Assembly: GCA_964493245.1 (NCBI GenBank)
Contig: CAZBNB010000017.1
Coordinates: forward strand, 1 to 60,201
DNA from: CAZBNB01 sp964493245
Lineage (GTDB): Bacteria; Pseudomonadota; Gammaproteobacteria; Legionellales; Legionellaceae
DNA length: 60,201 nt
Reading direction: 5' to 3'
In this document: positions 16,050 through 24,248 of the stretch, in pieces
Layout of the letters: every line of letters begins with the position of its first letter
Position numbering within the stretch: the stretch's first letter is position 1
Notes under the pieces: model-generated
Databases searched by the model: none
Told to the model about the DNA's origin: nothing
What the model saw: only the letters and a program-made list of their open reading frames with translations
Translations under genes and position numbers: made by a program

Positions 16050-19000
16050 ATGGATGTGATCTATCAGTGGTTTCAAAAACAAGTCATTGCAAATCCACAG
16101 GCGATTGCTTTACATCACCATCATCGGACCATGACTTACGGTGAGTTGCACGCCAAAGCATCGACAGTGGCTTGTGCTTTACAAGCAGCCGGGGTAAAAC
16201 CAGATAGTTTGGTTGCTGTCTGCCTACCAAGATGCGTTGATCAGCTGATTGTAATATTAGGTATTTTGATAGCAGGGGGTGCCTATGTCCCGCTGGATGT
16301 TTTACATCAAAATGCACGTCTTAGGATGCTATTACGCATTAACCATATTCCGTGGATTGTCACGACAAAACAAGAAAGCAAACGATTTACTGCAACCAAA
16401 ACGCGCGTATTGTGTGTTGAAACCATGCTGTCACAGAAGACCATATCAACGGTACAGCAAACAGCATTGCAACCGCATCATTTGGCTTACATGATACACA
16501 CATCAGGCTCTACCGGCACGCCCAAAGGGGTATTGATTGAGCAACACAGTGTCATCGATTATTGTCATTGGTTTCAAGAATACACCCAAATAAAGCCAGG
16601 GTGTCGTATTGATTATTCAAGCTATTATACCTTTGACATGGCTGTCACCACCTCAATCCTGCCACTCATGATAGGTTGTTCTATTATTTTGTGTGACGAT
16701 GAAATAAAACAAAATCCACGGGCCTATCTCAACCATTTAAAAAGTAACCAGATTCAGCTTATCAAACTCACGCCAAGTTATCTAAAAGTGCTGCTACACG
16801 AGCTTCGTAAGCATCCCATTGATCTACCTGCCTTAACAACGCTGATTTTAGGCGGAGAAAATCTGCCAACCGTGGATTGCCAAGCATGGTTGAAGCAATT
16901 TCCCCATCACACGCTTTTCAACGAATATGGCCCAACTGAAACCACGGTCGGTGTCACACAATATGGTATTAACAGTAGCAACGTCGATGATTACCAACCT
17001 AATATTCCCATTGGGCACCCAGCCCCTCATGTCGTGTATCAAATACTTGACGCCCAACAGCAGCCCGTTAAACCAGGAGAGATCGGCGAGTTGTACTTAG
17101 GAGGGAGTGGCTTATCACGCGGTTATCACCGTCAACAGACGTTAACAGCCGAAAAATTTGTAGATGATCCTACTCACATTTCTGCTCCAAAAACGCCCTG
17201 CTTAACACCGCAAATATCACCCCGATTTTATAAAACCGGCGACTTATGCAAGCAAAATAAGGCAGGCATATTAGAATATTATGGCCGTACAGATAGACAA
17301 ATCAAAATACGTGGTTATCGTATTGAATTAGGAGAAATCGAGCACTGCTTACGGCAACATACACACATTCAAGATGCCGTTATTCTCGTATCGGATCATC
17401 TCACTTTATATGCATATTGCATCCCCCCTGAAGAAAAAACCTTACCCAGCTATAACGAGTTACGGCGTTATTTGGTTAATTTTCTACCCCATTACATGAT
17501 CCCCAATCATTTCATTGCATTAGATGCCTTTCCCTTAACGACCAATGGAAAGCTCGATGAAAAAGCATTGCCAGTACCTGACTTACCGCAACCCACATTG
17601 AATAAAAAAAATCACAGTAAACTCGAGCAACAATTAATCGAAATATGGATGGAAGAATTTGAGCTAACACATGTGGATAGGGATGATAACTTCTATGCAT
17701 TGGGAGGACATTCACTGCATGCAGCACGGATTGTTGCGACGATTACTCAAAAAATAAATAAAAAAATCACTTTAGCTGAGTTTTATCAAACAGAAACGAT
17801 TACAGAGCTCGCGCAGGTTCTCAAAAAGCGTAAGCGAACACGCTTGACACGCAAACCCTCCTCTCAACCTATACAAAAAACCGTTGCCTCATTTTGGCCT
17901 GCTGTTTTCAAAAAAACACGTATAGACAGACAACCTCTCAGTGATTTTCAGTTGTTGTTATGGATTTCTAAAACGTTTGAACCCAAAGCATGTCAATTAA
18001 ATTTGGTTTCTCGCAAACGTGTTGAAGGTCAAATCAATTTCAATGTATTGCAGCATGCTTTACTGGCAACACTGTCACGACACGATATTTTTCAACATCA
18101 TATTGCCAAAACATATCCCGCGTATTTAAAGAAAAAATGGGACACGACACCTTTGTTTGAAATCGATCTCACCCATCTGGATCTAGATGAAAGCGAATCA
18201 ATTTTAGGACAATCGTTACAAACATTGACTCAGACCTACCCGTGGCCCAAGGATCACCCTCTGGCTATGTTAAAGGTTTTTTACTTGGCTCACCAGCATG
18301 TTGAGTTGCAGCTCTGTATCCCACACTTAATTGCGGATGAAATATCTATTCAACTTTTTTGGCAAGATTTATCTCATTACTATGTGCTGTTTCTAGAGCA
18401 AAATCATACGCAATTATCCCATTGGATCGAGCACATGACGCCGGTAAAGTCATTTCATGACTACGTTGCTCAAGAGCATGCTCGCACTGCCACGGACTTT
18501 GAAAAAGACTGCCAGTTTTGGCAAACTTATTTGAATAACACGGCGTTATTTGTATTTCCGCGTGCTTTAATTGTGCGTGATATGAAAGTGCGTCAATTAA
18601 CGTATTCGAGTTATCATCCTTTTTCACATAACTTGCTACTTACCCTACATGATTATTGTGTGCAAAATCATCTCAGTATAGAGGATATCTTGTGTGCGGC
18701 AGTCGATCACACGTTACGTTCGATAACTAAACATCAAGCAACGAGCAGCGTTATCAATATGATAAAATCAACACGACAAGATCGCGCTTACGATAATACC
18801 ATTGGTTGTTTCTTAAGTGTGGATCCCATCAAAATCGAAGATACGCTGCACACCCCATTGTTAATTCGTGCAAAAAAAATTCGACAAACTGCTTTAGAGC
18901 ACGCCTCTTTTTCACGTGCATCGACTATTCTAAAACTGGCCTTTTTAGCGGCTAAAAACAGCCAGAAAAAAAAGACTTCCGCACTTAAATTGATTATCAG

Positions 19001-19364
19001 TTTGTACTGTTTGTTTTTGAATAAGTTGCGGCTGGAGTACAAAGTCTTACAGCTGGGCGTTTATTTTTCGTCTTTTAAACGTGTAGACCAATTTATTATC
19101 TATATGAATTTATGGCAAAATTTCATTTCACCACTGTCTGAAAAAGAGTACTTGGGGTTGCCACATCACTCAACCCCCATGGGTTTTCATGATTTGTCCG
19201 CTTGGGATAACTTATGCGATATTTCCTTTATACGTGATGAGCATTTGAACCAACCTTACGTCGTGGTTTCTAGCAATTTGTTACCGAAAGCACGCGAGGA
19301 GATCGCGCAAACCATCTGTCGCCTACTCAGTGACGTTGTGACGGAAAATGTTCACGCCTGTTGA
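16050..19364 (+). CDS. Single-module non-ribosomal peptide synthetase, A-PCP-C, predicted to load asparagine
   Basis: 1104 residues. The adenylation domain (about 1-500) has A3 YMIHTSGSTGTPKG (147-160), A5 NEYGPTETT, A7 YKTGDL, A8 GRTDRQIKIRGYRIELGE (from 412) and A10 NGKLDEKALP. A carrier domain follows, with the phosphopantetheine serine at S555 (LGGHSLHA). The C-terminal condensation domain (about 635-1050) has PHLIADE at 758-764. The catalytic His759 and Asp763 remain, but the usual HHxxxDG is altered at its first His and its Gly. By hand alignment to GrsA the specificity code is DMTKIGEVGK, close to the Asn code DLTKLGEVGK. No thioesterase, other module or PPTase gene is adjacent. It overlaps the convergent rdgB by 13 bases. 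Product unknown. Confidence 0.9.
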   Translation: MDVIYQWFQKQVIANPQAIALHHHHRTMTYGELHAKASTVACALQAAGVKPDSLVAVCLPRCVDQLIVILGILIAGGAYVPLDVLHQNARLRMLLRINHIPWIVTTKQESKRFTATKTRVLCVETMLSQKTISTVQQTALQPHHLAYMIHTSGSTGTPKGVLIEQHSVIDYCHWFQEYTQIKPGCRIDYSSYYTFDMAVTTSILPLMIGCSIILCDDEIKQNPRAYLNHLKSNQIQLIKLTPSYLKVLLHELRKHPIDLPALTTLILGGENLPTVDCQAWLKQFPHHTLFNEYGPTETTVGVTQYGINSSNVDDYQPNIPIGHPAPHVVYQILDAQQQPVKPGEIGELYLGGSGLSRGYHRQQTLTAEKFVDDPTHISAPKTPCLTPQISPRFYKTGDLCKQNKAGILEYYGRTDRQIKIRGYRIELGEIEHCLRQHTHIQDAVILVSDHLTLYAYCIPPEEKTLPSYNELRRYLVNFLPHYMIPNHFIALDAFPLTTNGKLDEKALPVPDLPQPTLNKKNHSKLEQQLIEIWMEEFELTHVDRDDNFYALGGHSLHAARIVATITQKINKKITLAEFYQTETITELAQVLKKRKRTRLTRKPSSQPIQKTVASFWPAVFKKTRIDRQPLSDFQLLLWISKTFEPKACQLNLVSRKRVEGQINFNVLQHALLATLSRHDIFQHHIAKTYPAYLKKKWDTTPLFEIDLTHLDLDESESILGQSLQTLTQTYPWPKDHPLAMLKVFYLAHQHVELQLCIPHLIADEISIQLFWQDLSHYYVLFLEQNHTQLSHWIEHMTPVKSFHDYVAQEHARTATDFEKDCQFWQTYLNNTALFVFPRALIVRDMKVRQLTYSSYHPFSHNLLLTLHDYCVQNHLSIEDILCAAVDHTLRSITKHQATSSVINMIKSTRQDRAYDNTIGCFLSVDPIKIEDTLHTPLLIRAKKIRQTALEHASFSRASTILKLAFLAAKNSQKKKTSALKLIISLYCLFLNKLRLEYKVLQLGVYFSSFKRVDQFIIYMNLWQNFISPLSEKEYLGLPHHSTPMGFHDLSAWDNLCDISFIRDEHLNQPYVVVSSNLLPKAREEIAQTICRLLSDVVTENVHAC

Positions 19365-19966
19365 CCGGGCTTGTGAAGGTATAACTGCAACATTTCCAGC
19401 GCTTGAGCGCGATGACTGATGGTATTTTTAACCGCGGGCGCTAGCTCCGCGAAAGTACATCCGTACGCAGGCAAAAAAAACACGGGATCATAACCAAAAC
19501 CGTTTGTTCCTTGAGGCGTAAAACCAATTTGCCCAACACACTGCCCCACCGCAATCAAGGGCGCGGGATCATCGGCGTGTTGAACCATTGCCAGGGCGCA
19601 ATAGAACTGTGCACCACGCTGCTTTTCTGGGACCTCTTTTAAAGCCTCGATTAGCTTAGCAATATTTGTCGCATCATCAGCATCTTTTCCGGCATAACGA
19701 GCGGAATAAATGCCTGGTTTACCGGATAGGGCGTTCACCATTAAGCCGGAATCATCTGCCAAAGCCGGCGCATTGGCATACTGACTCACATGTCTGGCTT
19801 TAAGAATGGCATTTTCCACAAAACTTAGGCCGGTTTCATCAACAGAGGGAATGTCGAACATCGACTGCGGAAGGCACTCAATAGGGGCAAGCATTGCTTG
19901 AAACTCTCGAATCTTGCCCGCGTTTTGTGTGGCGAGGACAATCGTCTGTATCGATGCATTTATCAT
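19352..19966 (-). CDS. rdgB: XTP/dITP pyrophosphatase (HAM1/RdgB)
   Basis: Removes non-canonical purine nucleotides (dITP, XTP) from the pool. 204 residues. The N-terminal IVLATQNAGKIREF carries the conserved TxNxxK motif, followed by ALADDSGLMVNAL, GKPGIYSARYAG, GTNGFGYDPVF and the C-terminal SHRAQAL. All hallmark residues are present. ATG at 19966. The 3' end overlaps the NRPS gene tail to tail. The next upstream gene on this strand ends 37 bases away, but there is no evidence of functional linkage. Confidence 0.94.
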   Translation of the reverse strand: MINASIQTIVLATQNAGKIREFQAMLAPIECLPQSMFDIPSVDETGLSFVENAILKARHVSQYANAPALADDSGLMVNALSGKPGIYSARYAGKDADDATNIAKLIEALKEVPEKQRGAQFYCALAMVQHADDPAPLIAVGQCVGQIGFTPQGTNGFGYDPVFFLPAYGCTFAELAPAVKNTISHRAQALEMLQLYLHKPGQQA

Positions 19967-20003
19967 AAAAGACGCTTCATTACCTGCTCACTTAGCCATG
20001 ACC

Positions 20004-20903
20004 CTAAGCTGTCGGAGTTGCAGTTCCTGATTCTGGGTTCTGTGTTGCATCCGGTTCAACAGAAGCGTTTTCTCCTGACAACGGACTACCTTTATCATCG
20101 AGTTTTTTTCCTTTTGCAAGTCTATCTGTCACTTTCGCACCACTACCAAGCGGATCCAATCCAGCCGTGTCAGCAGACGGTGTTACACCGACCGCGTCAT
20201 CATTACCTCTATCAGCCCCACCTGGCTCGGCGCCACTTTCAACAACAGGCTTGGGTTCATTACCAAACTCGAACTTAGCGTCATCGACACTCTCTAAGTC
20301 AGTCTCATCAGTATCGTCTATATCGTCATCTGATAAAGAGGATGGTGATGGCGATGGCGCTCGTGATGCATCAAACTCCATCATTTCAGCCCCTGTTTCA
20401 TCATCTATCAACGCGGTATTTTCATCAAACCCTTCTGCTGCTGTTGTCAGCTCAGCATTCTGCTCAGCATTCTGCTCAGAGTCAGAATTTTGTCTAAATT
20501 CGGTCCATTTTCTAGATATTTCTCCGCCAGTATTATCAGCCAACCGCATAGCCGCTCTGTATTGGAGCTCACCCATTTCATGGGCTATACTGGTAAGCTG
20601 CTGCTCGCCTACGCTCAGTGCTTTAACATGGGCGTTAGGGCCTTCTGGCTCTTTTTTCTGCTTTTTTTGCTTATCTTTAGCCTGCTCCCACGCACTTTTT
20701 TCTTGGGGACCTTCGTCTTTGTCTCTTGACCTTTTTTTGCCTGAATCTGAAGGCGACGGCGCAGCAGGGGCTGGATTGAGACTTGCGTTTTCATCATTCA
20801 CAGGTCCAACCGACGACGATGGTGCGGTGTCATTGGTTGACTGGTTGCTTTCCGTCACGCCGTCATTTTTTTCCGAGGACACTTCACGTTCTTCAGAGCT
20901 CAT
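20004..20903 (-). CDS. Acidic, disordered low-complexity protein with lysine clusters (effector candidate)
   Basis: About 299 residues from ATG 20903 (GGGGTG 9 bases upstream; GTG 20915 is possible). Almost no hydrophobic stretches. Rich in Ser, Asp, Glu, Pro, Gly, Ala and Lys. Residues 56-84 hold two basic clusters, KKRSR and KDKQKKQKK, spaced like a bipartite nuclear localisation signal. Around 185-215 is a Ser/Asp-rich run (PSPSPSSLSDDDIDDTDE). A short internal duplication EQNAEQNAE is present. No family recognised. In a host-associated Legionellales genome such proteins are often secreted effectors, but nothing here proves secretion. The long opposite-strand open frame at 20167-20928 is a compositional shadow. 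Confidence 0.65.
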   Translation of the reverse strand: MSSEEREVSSEKNDGVTESNQSTNDTAPSSSVGPVNDENASLNPAPAAPSPSDSGKKRSRDKDEGPQEKSAWEQAKDKQKKQKKEPEGPNAHVKALSVGEQQLTSIAHEMGELQYRAAMRLADNTGGEISRKWTEFRQNSDSEQNAEQNAELTTAAEGFDENTALIDDETGAEMMEFDASRAPSPSPSSLSDDDIDDTDETDLESVDDAKFEFGNEPKPVVESGAEPGGADRGNDDAVGVTPSADTAGLDPLGSGAKVTDRLAKGKKLDDKGSPLSGENASVEPDATQNPESGTATPTA

Positions 20904-21329
20904 ATCAATACCCACCCCGTTTGATTAACTTCATTGTACAATTATAGCACAAAAATAATTATGAATGCTTAAGTCTTAGCGAATTCTATCAAGTTAATGT
21001 GCTCATGTCATAGTTTAGGGTCTGTGAGGGTGCGATTTTAATTGAGGTTAAACCGTTCGGCCTGAGCAAACTAGTATCTTTCCAAGAGAGAAAAGAGTAC
21101 TAGGTACCTTAGTGCCAAACAAAGAGAATCATTTATTGTTAAAACCATTTATTTGATTTATTTAATATTGATTTCTATAGTTAAATCACCGTCAGTTGCA
21201 TTTTAGAGGCGAATAGCGCTTGTGTCTAAGATACAAGGGTGTTTGTTATCGTTTCAACCGTTAAAAAAAATCATGTTGTATGATGACTAAAAATTTTTTT
21301 TAGTTCCTTAAAAAATGGAGACCGAAAAA
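20904..21329. other. 426-bp AT-rich intergenic region
   Basis: No gene seen. It contains an imperfect hairpin 21071-21103 (CTAGTATCTTT / AAAGAGTACTAG), a small hairpin at about 21219-21237 (CTTGT...ACAAG) and a symmetrical AT-rich ACTAAAAA-TTTTTTAGT hairpin near 21286-21303. The latter lies just before the Cys-rich peptide gene. A -10-like TATGAT is at 21279. Confidence 0.5.
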
Positions 21330-21518
21330 ATGAAACTTTTAAGAGCGTTTATGTTATGTTTTTATGTCATGTTTTTATGTAGTGGATATAGTTATGCCTG
21401 TACTGACGGTGACGCTGAGGGATGTGCGAGTGATTGTAATAACCAATGTGGCGACAATTATGTTGCTGTTTGTGCGCGTAGTGAATGCCATTGTAAATGC
21501 ACCACAGGTCAAGATTGA
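21330..21518 (+). CDS. Small secreted cysteine-rich peptide
   Basis: ATG 21330 has GGAG 9 bases upstream, so it is preferred over ATG 21315, which overlaps that site. 62 residues: a signal peptide (MKLLRAFMLCFYVMFLCSGYSYA) and a ~39-residue mature part with eight cysteines ending ECHCKCTTGQD. Even cysteine count, short acidic mature chain and export suggest a disulfide-stapled peptide with up to four bonds, like a defensin or toxin in design. No family is recognised. A DUF1328 gene follows 116 bases downstream. Metal binding through the CHCKC motif is an alternative. Confidence 0.72.
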   Translation: MKLLRAFMLCFYVMFLCSGYSYACTDGDAEGCASDCNNQCGDNYVAVCARSECHCKCTTGQD

Positions 21519-21634
21519 TTCATGTGAGCGTAGCGTTTTGGCTATTTTGTTTAATTAACCAAGATTGCTGGCCTTTTTTTGTACTATAATTTGTACAAGA
21601 GAACATTCGTTTGTTCCTAAAAAAGGAGATTATC

Positions 21635-21817
21635 ATGTTAACCTGGGCTATTGTCTTTTTTGTCATTGCCATGATAGCCGCACTGTTTGGTTTTGGTGGA
21701 ATTGCTGTCGCTGCAATGGAAATTGCAAAAATATTGTTTTTCTTATTCATCGCGCTATTTGTCGTTTGTTTGGTGATGTGGTTAATTGGACGTCGTGGTC
21801 CACCACCATTAATTTAA
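21635..21817 (+). CDS. DUF1328 small membrane protein (YtjA-like)
   Basis: 60 residues from ATG 21635, which has AAAAAGGAG 7 bases upstream. The frame extends to 21611 without a ribosome site. Two membrane helices: LTWAIVFFVIAMIAALFGFGGIA and AKILFFLFIALFVVCLVMWLIG, with the FGFGGIA turn typical of DUF1328. Function unknown; widespread in Proteobacteria. A rho-independent terminator follows. Confidence 0.88.
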   Translation: MLTWAIVFFVIAMIAALFGFGGIAVAAMEIAKILFFLFIALFVVCLVMWLIGRRGPPPLI

Positions 21818-21832
21818 ACACGAATAAAGCTG

Positions 21833-21863
21833 ACCCGCTTTGAAAACACAAAGTGGGTTTTTT
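21833..21863 (+). terminator. Rho-independent terminator
   Basis: Stem ACCCGCTTTG / CAAAGTGGGT (one G-U pair) with a 6-base loop, followed by TTTTTT. It lies 15 bases after the DUF1328 stop. Confidence 0.85.
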
Positions 21864-21955
21864 GTGTTTTTATCACTGGCACGAAAGAATCTATACAGCC
21901 TAAATCAGTTCGTTGAAAAAAATGATAAAAAGAGATGACATCCTTCAAAAAATTG

Positions 21956-22022
21956 CTTATGATGACGTCGATCTACTGGTAATAATGGAAAATACTGGTA
22001 GTTAGTCCAACGTCATCATAAG
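21956..22022. repeat. 13-bp inverted repeat enclosing direct repeats
   Basis: CTTATGATGACGT (21956-21968) and ACGTCATCATAAG (22010-22022) are exact inverted copies. Between them TACTGGTA occurs twice (21974-21981, 21993-22000). It lies just before a possible small gene at 22034. It may be an operator, a structured leader or a degenerate mobile end pair. Confidence 0.6.
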
Positions 22023-22033
22023 GAATCGAGACC

Positions 22034-22162
22034 ATGTACCTCACTTATTCTGCTTTTTTATCTTTCATTGCGATCCATTTAATACGCCGACAACACATAC
22101 AGCTCAAGTACATCGACTTTCATAAGCTTTTAAAGCACTCCCTTTGCTTAAAACGCATGTAA
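22034..22162 (+). CDS. Possible small protein (42 aa)
   Basis: ATG 22034 is preceded by AGGA at a 9-base distance. The product starts MYLTYSAFLSFIAIHLIRR, a hydrophobic helix followed by a basic tail with many His, Lys and Arg. No family recognised and codon evidence is weak at this length. The 3' end overlaps a possible gene remnant on the other strand. Treat as tentative. Confidence 0.35.
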   Translation: MYLTYSAFLSFIAIHLIRRQHIQLKYIDFHKLLKHSLCLKRM

Positions 22163-22231
22163 TACACCGCAGGCCTCTTCTAACATTTCGTTAGACAAAC
22201 AGCCCGCTTGTAACGCACGTTTTTTTACACT
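22148..22231 (-). pseudogene. Possible 3' remnant of a gene, cut by MITE copy 5
   Basis: Minus-strand reading gives 27 residues of ordinary-looking helical protein (SVKKRALQAGCLSNEMLEE...) ending in a stop at 22148-22150. The frame runs into the MITE at 22234. The tail looks like a soluble enzyme C-terminus, but I cannot name it. Short length means chance is possible. Confidence 0.3.
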
Positions 22232-22233
22232 TT

Positions 22234-22357
22234 CAGGACTTATACAAAACAACGTATCTCTTCGTTGGATTTTATTTTTAATTCGGTCATTTAGTCATCT
22301 AAACGCCCTCATTAAAAATAAAATTTGCCTCGACATCGATGTTTTGTGTAAGTACTG
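22234..22357. mobile_element. 123-bp MITE, copy 5
   Basis: Ends CAGGACTTATACAAAAC and TGTTTTGTGTAAGTACTG, with internal arms diverged (GGATTTTATTTTTAA / TTAAAAATAAAATTT). Flanked by ACTTT on both sides. It lies 24 bases upstream of the first gene of the coiled-coil cluster and so probably supplies or abuts its promoter region. Confidence 0.88.
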
Positions 22358-22381
22358 ACTTTGATCAAATGGAGAATGATC

Positions 22382-23242
22382 ATGCAAAGTCCAATGATTG
22401 ATGCCTTGGTTGACCTCGCGCTCACTTCTTATCTGAAACGAGCCCAACCCAGCGAATATGCAAAAGCCGCGGCACATAAAGGAGCAACCCTCGCTGCCGC
22501 CAAACATCACCCCGATATTGCCGACTTCGCAGCACTCACAGCAGCCGCTGCTTTTTATGTGGAAGTTACCGATGCCATTACGTTTTCAGCGCGGGTTACC
22601 GACGCTGCGACAAGAAAATTAATGTCAGACAGCGCCTACAAGGCAGAATGGCAACAATATTCCGCCGCGATTTTACCCGCTCAAGCAACACAAAAACGCT
22701 TTTTCATGTCGTTAGCTGAAACCCCTGACAAAGCCATTCACGATTTTTCTGCCAGTGTTAACCCAACTTTTGAAACCATTCGTGTCACTGATGTCGCCGC
22801 ACGCAATCGCGCAAAGCGCGCCGCCATGCACGTTTATCGCGATACCTATACTATCGCACGATGTGCTTACGTTCGAGCAATGCACCAAACGAGTAAAATT
22901 CAAAATGAGCATCGACGTCAAGCGGTGTTTCTTAAAGTCATGCAAAAGCGCCTCAAACAAGATTTAAATTATGATGTGATTCACCCCCATCTGATGTTGA
23001 CTTTTATCAGCTTAACGTCAGTCCGGATATTAGCGGCTCTGATTTTGCTTGCCGCAATTGGCGCTATTTTACTGGGTGTTTTTCACGTAGTACCGATCCC
23101 CTTCATCCCACTCATTTGTGCCGGTAGTGGCGCTGGTTTTTTAACGACCAGCTTACTAACCGGCAGTTTTTTCGCTCGTAAAAGCATCAAACGTATTGAG
23201 GAACAAAACGAACGTCGTGAAGAAATTTGCGCTTACATATAA
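22382..23242 (+). CDS. Uncharacterised protein with C-terminal membrane hairpin (cluster gene 1)
   Basis: 286 residues from ATG 22382, with TGGAG 8 bases upstream (the frame opens at a TTG, 22361). The first ~200 residues are Ala-rich and helical. A hydrophobic hairpin at about 204-262 (ILAALILLAAIGAILLGVFHVVPIPFIP and a second segment) is followed by a charged tail rich in Arg and Glu. It is the first of three same-strand genes, 18 bases before the next. All three combine membrane segments with helical regions. No family recognised. By layout it could be a host-membrane effector or a cell-envelope protein. Confidence 0.65.
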   Translation: MQSPMIDALVDLALTSYLKRAQPSEYAKAAAHKGATLAAAKHHPDIADFAALTAAAAFYVEVTDAITFSARVTDAATRKLMSDSAYKAEWQQYSAAILPAQATQKRFFMSLAETPDKAIHDFSASVNPTFETIRVTDVAARNRAKRAAMHVYRDTYTIARCAYVRAMHQTSKIQNEHRRQAVFLKVMQKRLKQDLNYDVIHPHLMLTFISLTSVRILAALILLAAIGAILLGVFHVVPIPFIPLICAGSGAGFLTTSLLTGSFFARKSIKRIEEQNERREEICAYI

Positions 23243-23260
23243 TCAAAAAAGGAGAATAAC

Positions 23261-24190
23261 ATGCCTGTATTAGAAATTGGTTTAGCTGCGGCGGCCGCTG
23301 CCGTTGGAGCGAGTTACTTACTGCCCATGATCATTAGCTGTATCGGCGGCGTGATTGTCGCTATCGCCGCATTTTTTGCTGGATTTAGGATGGCCAGGCG
23401 CAGAAACGAGACGGATTTATCGGGTTTAAAAAAGCAACAGCATGAGCGAGATAAACAAACCAGACAAGAAGCCGAGGATATTGTCATGCAAACAGATCAA
23501 AACGTCCGAGATATCTTATCTCAAACTCAAAAACAACAAACAAGACTGGATCAAACGATTACGTCTTTTCAAGAAGAGATCGATACCAGCACGGAGATTA
23601 CAGAGAGGTTTGAAAATGTCACTTATGACATACGTGAAGTTGCTGCAAGAGGGGAAATCAAATTGGCTGAAATGAGCACAAAAATAAGCGGTTTAAACAC
23701 GGAGCTCATTCACATCAACGATCTCTTAAAAATAAAAGAGCAAAATCTAGACGAAAAAGACGCGTTACTTAAAAACACCATCGATAAATTGATAGAGTGT
23801 GAGCAAAAAGCCTCTCATGACGCCTCGGTCTGTATCGAACACATACAAGAATTACAACTTAAGATTACTAATTTTCATTTAAAATTTAATATCTTTCGCA
23901 AGGCTAATTCATTGGAAAATGAGCACGTAGAAAATTTGAGAGAACAAAATAAACTGCTCACCGCAACCATCGATAAGCTAGAAAAAACAGTATTGGATTT
24001 AAGTGCCTCGCTAGAAAATGCAACCACTAAAAATGAGCATCAATATCAAGAAGTCAAACGACTGTTTGATGAAAACAAACTCTTGTCGCTGCTTGTCGAA
24101 GACTTTTCTAAAATCGTTGAGTCAGAATCGCTTAAAATGAAAGGAGAACCGTGTCAATCCAACACCACATCGATGCGTTTATTTCGCTAG
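23261..24190 (+). CDS. Coiled-coil protein with N-terminal membrane segment (cluster gene 2)
   Basis: 309 residues; ATG with AGGAG 8 bases upstream. An Ala-rich hydrophobic N-terminus (about 5-45, LLPMIISCIGGVIVAIAAFFAG) is followed by ARRRN and then almost continuous coiled coil to about 290, rich in Gln, Glu, Lys, Asp and Leu. The type fits SNARE-like or tethering effectors and also bacterial envelope coiled coils (RmuC-like N-termini), but no RmuC domain is present. Co-directional and closely spaced with genes 1 and 3. Confidence 0.68.
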   Translation: MPVLEIGLAAAAAAVGASYLLPMIISCIGGVIVAIAAFFAGFRMARRRNETDLSGLKKQQHERDKQTRQEAEDIVMQTDQNVRDILSQTQKQQTRLDQTITSFQEEIDTSTEITERFENVTYDIREVAARGEIKLAEMSTKISGLNTELIHINDLLKIKEQNLDEKDALLKNTIDKLIECEQKASHDASVCIEHIQELQLKITNFHLKFNIFRKANSLENEHVENLREQNKLLTATIDKLEKTVLDLSASLENATTKNEHQYQEVKRLFDENKLLSLLVEDFSKIVESESLKMKGEPCQSNTTSMRLFR

Positions 24191-24248
24191 AAACAGATAA
24201 TCTGACGAAAAAAACTAAAACAAGACATTCATGTTAATGGAGAAAATA

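Noticed and set aside
20167..20928. 253-codon plus-strand ORF rich in Ser, Ala and Pro
   Set aside because: It lies wholly opposite the acidic disordered gene; its composition is what the complement of Asp/Glu/Ser/Lys codons gives, and it has no ribosome site or motif.
21071..21103. TrpR-type operator (CTAGTA...TACTAG)
   Set aside because: The half-sites are too far apart and not near any trp or aromatic gene.
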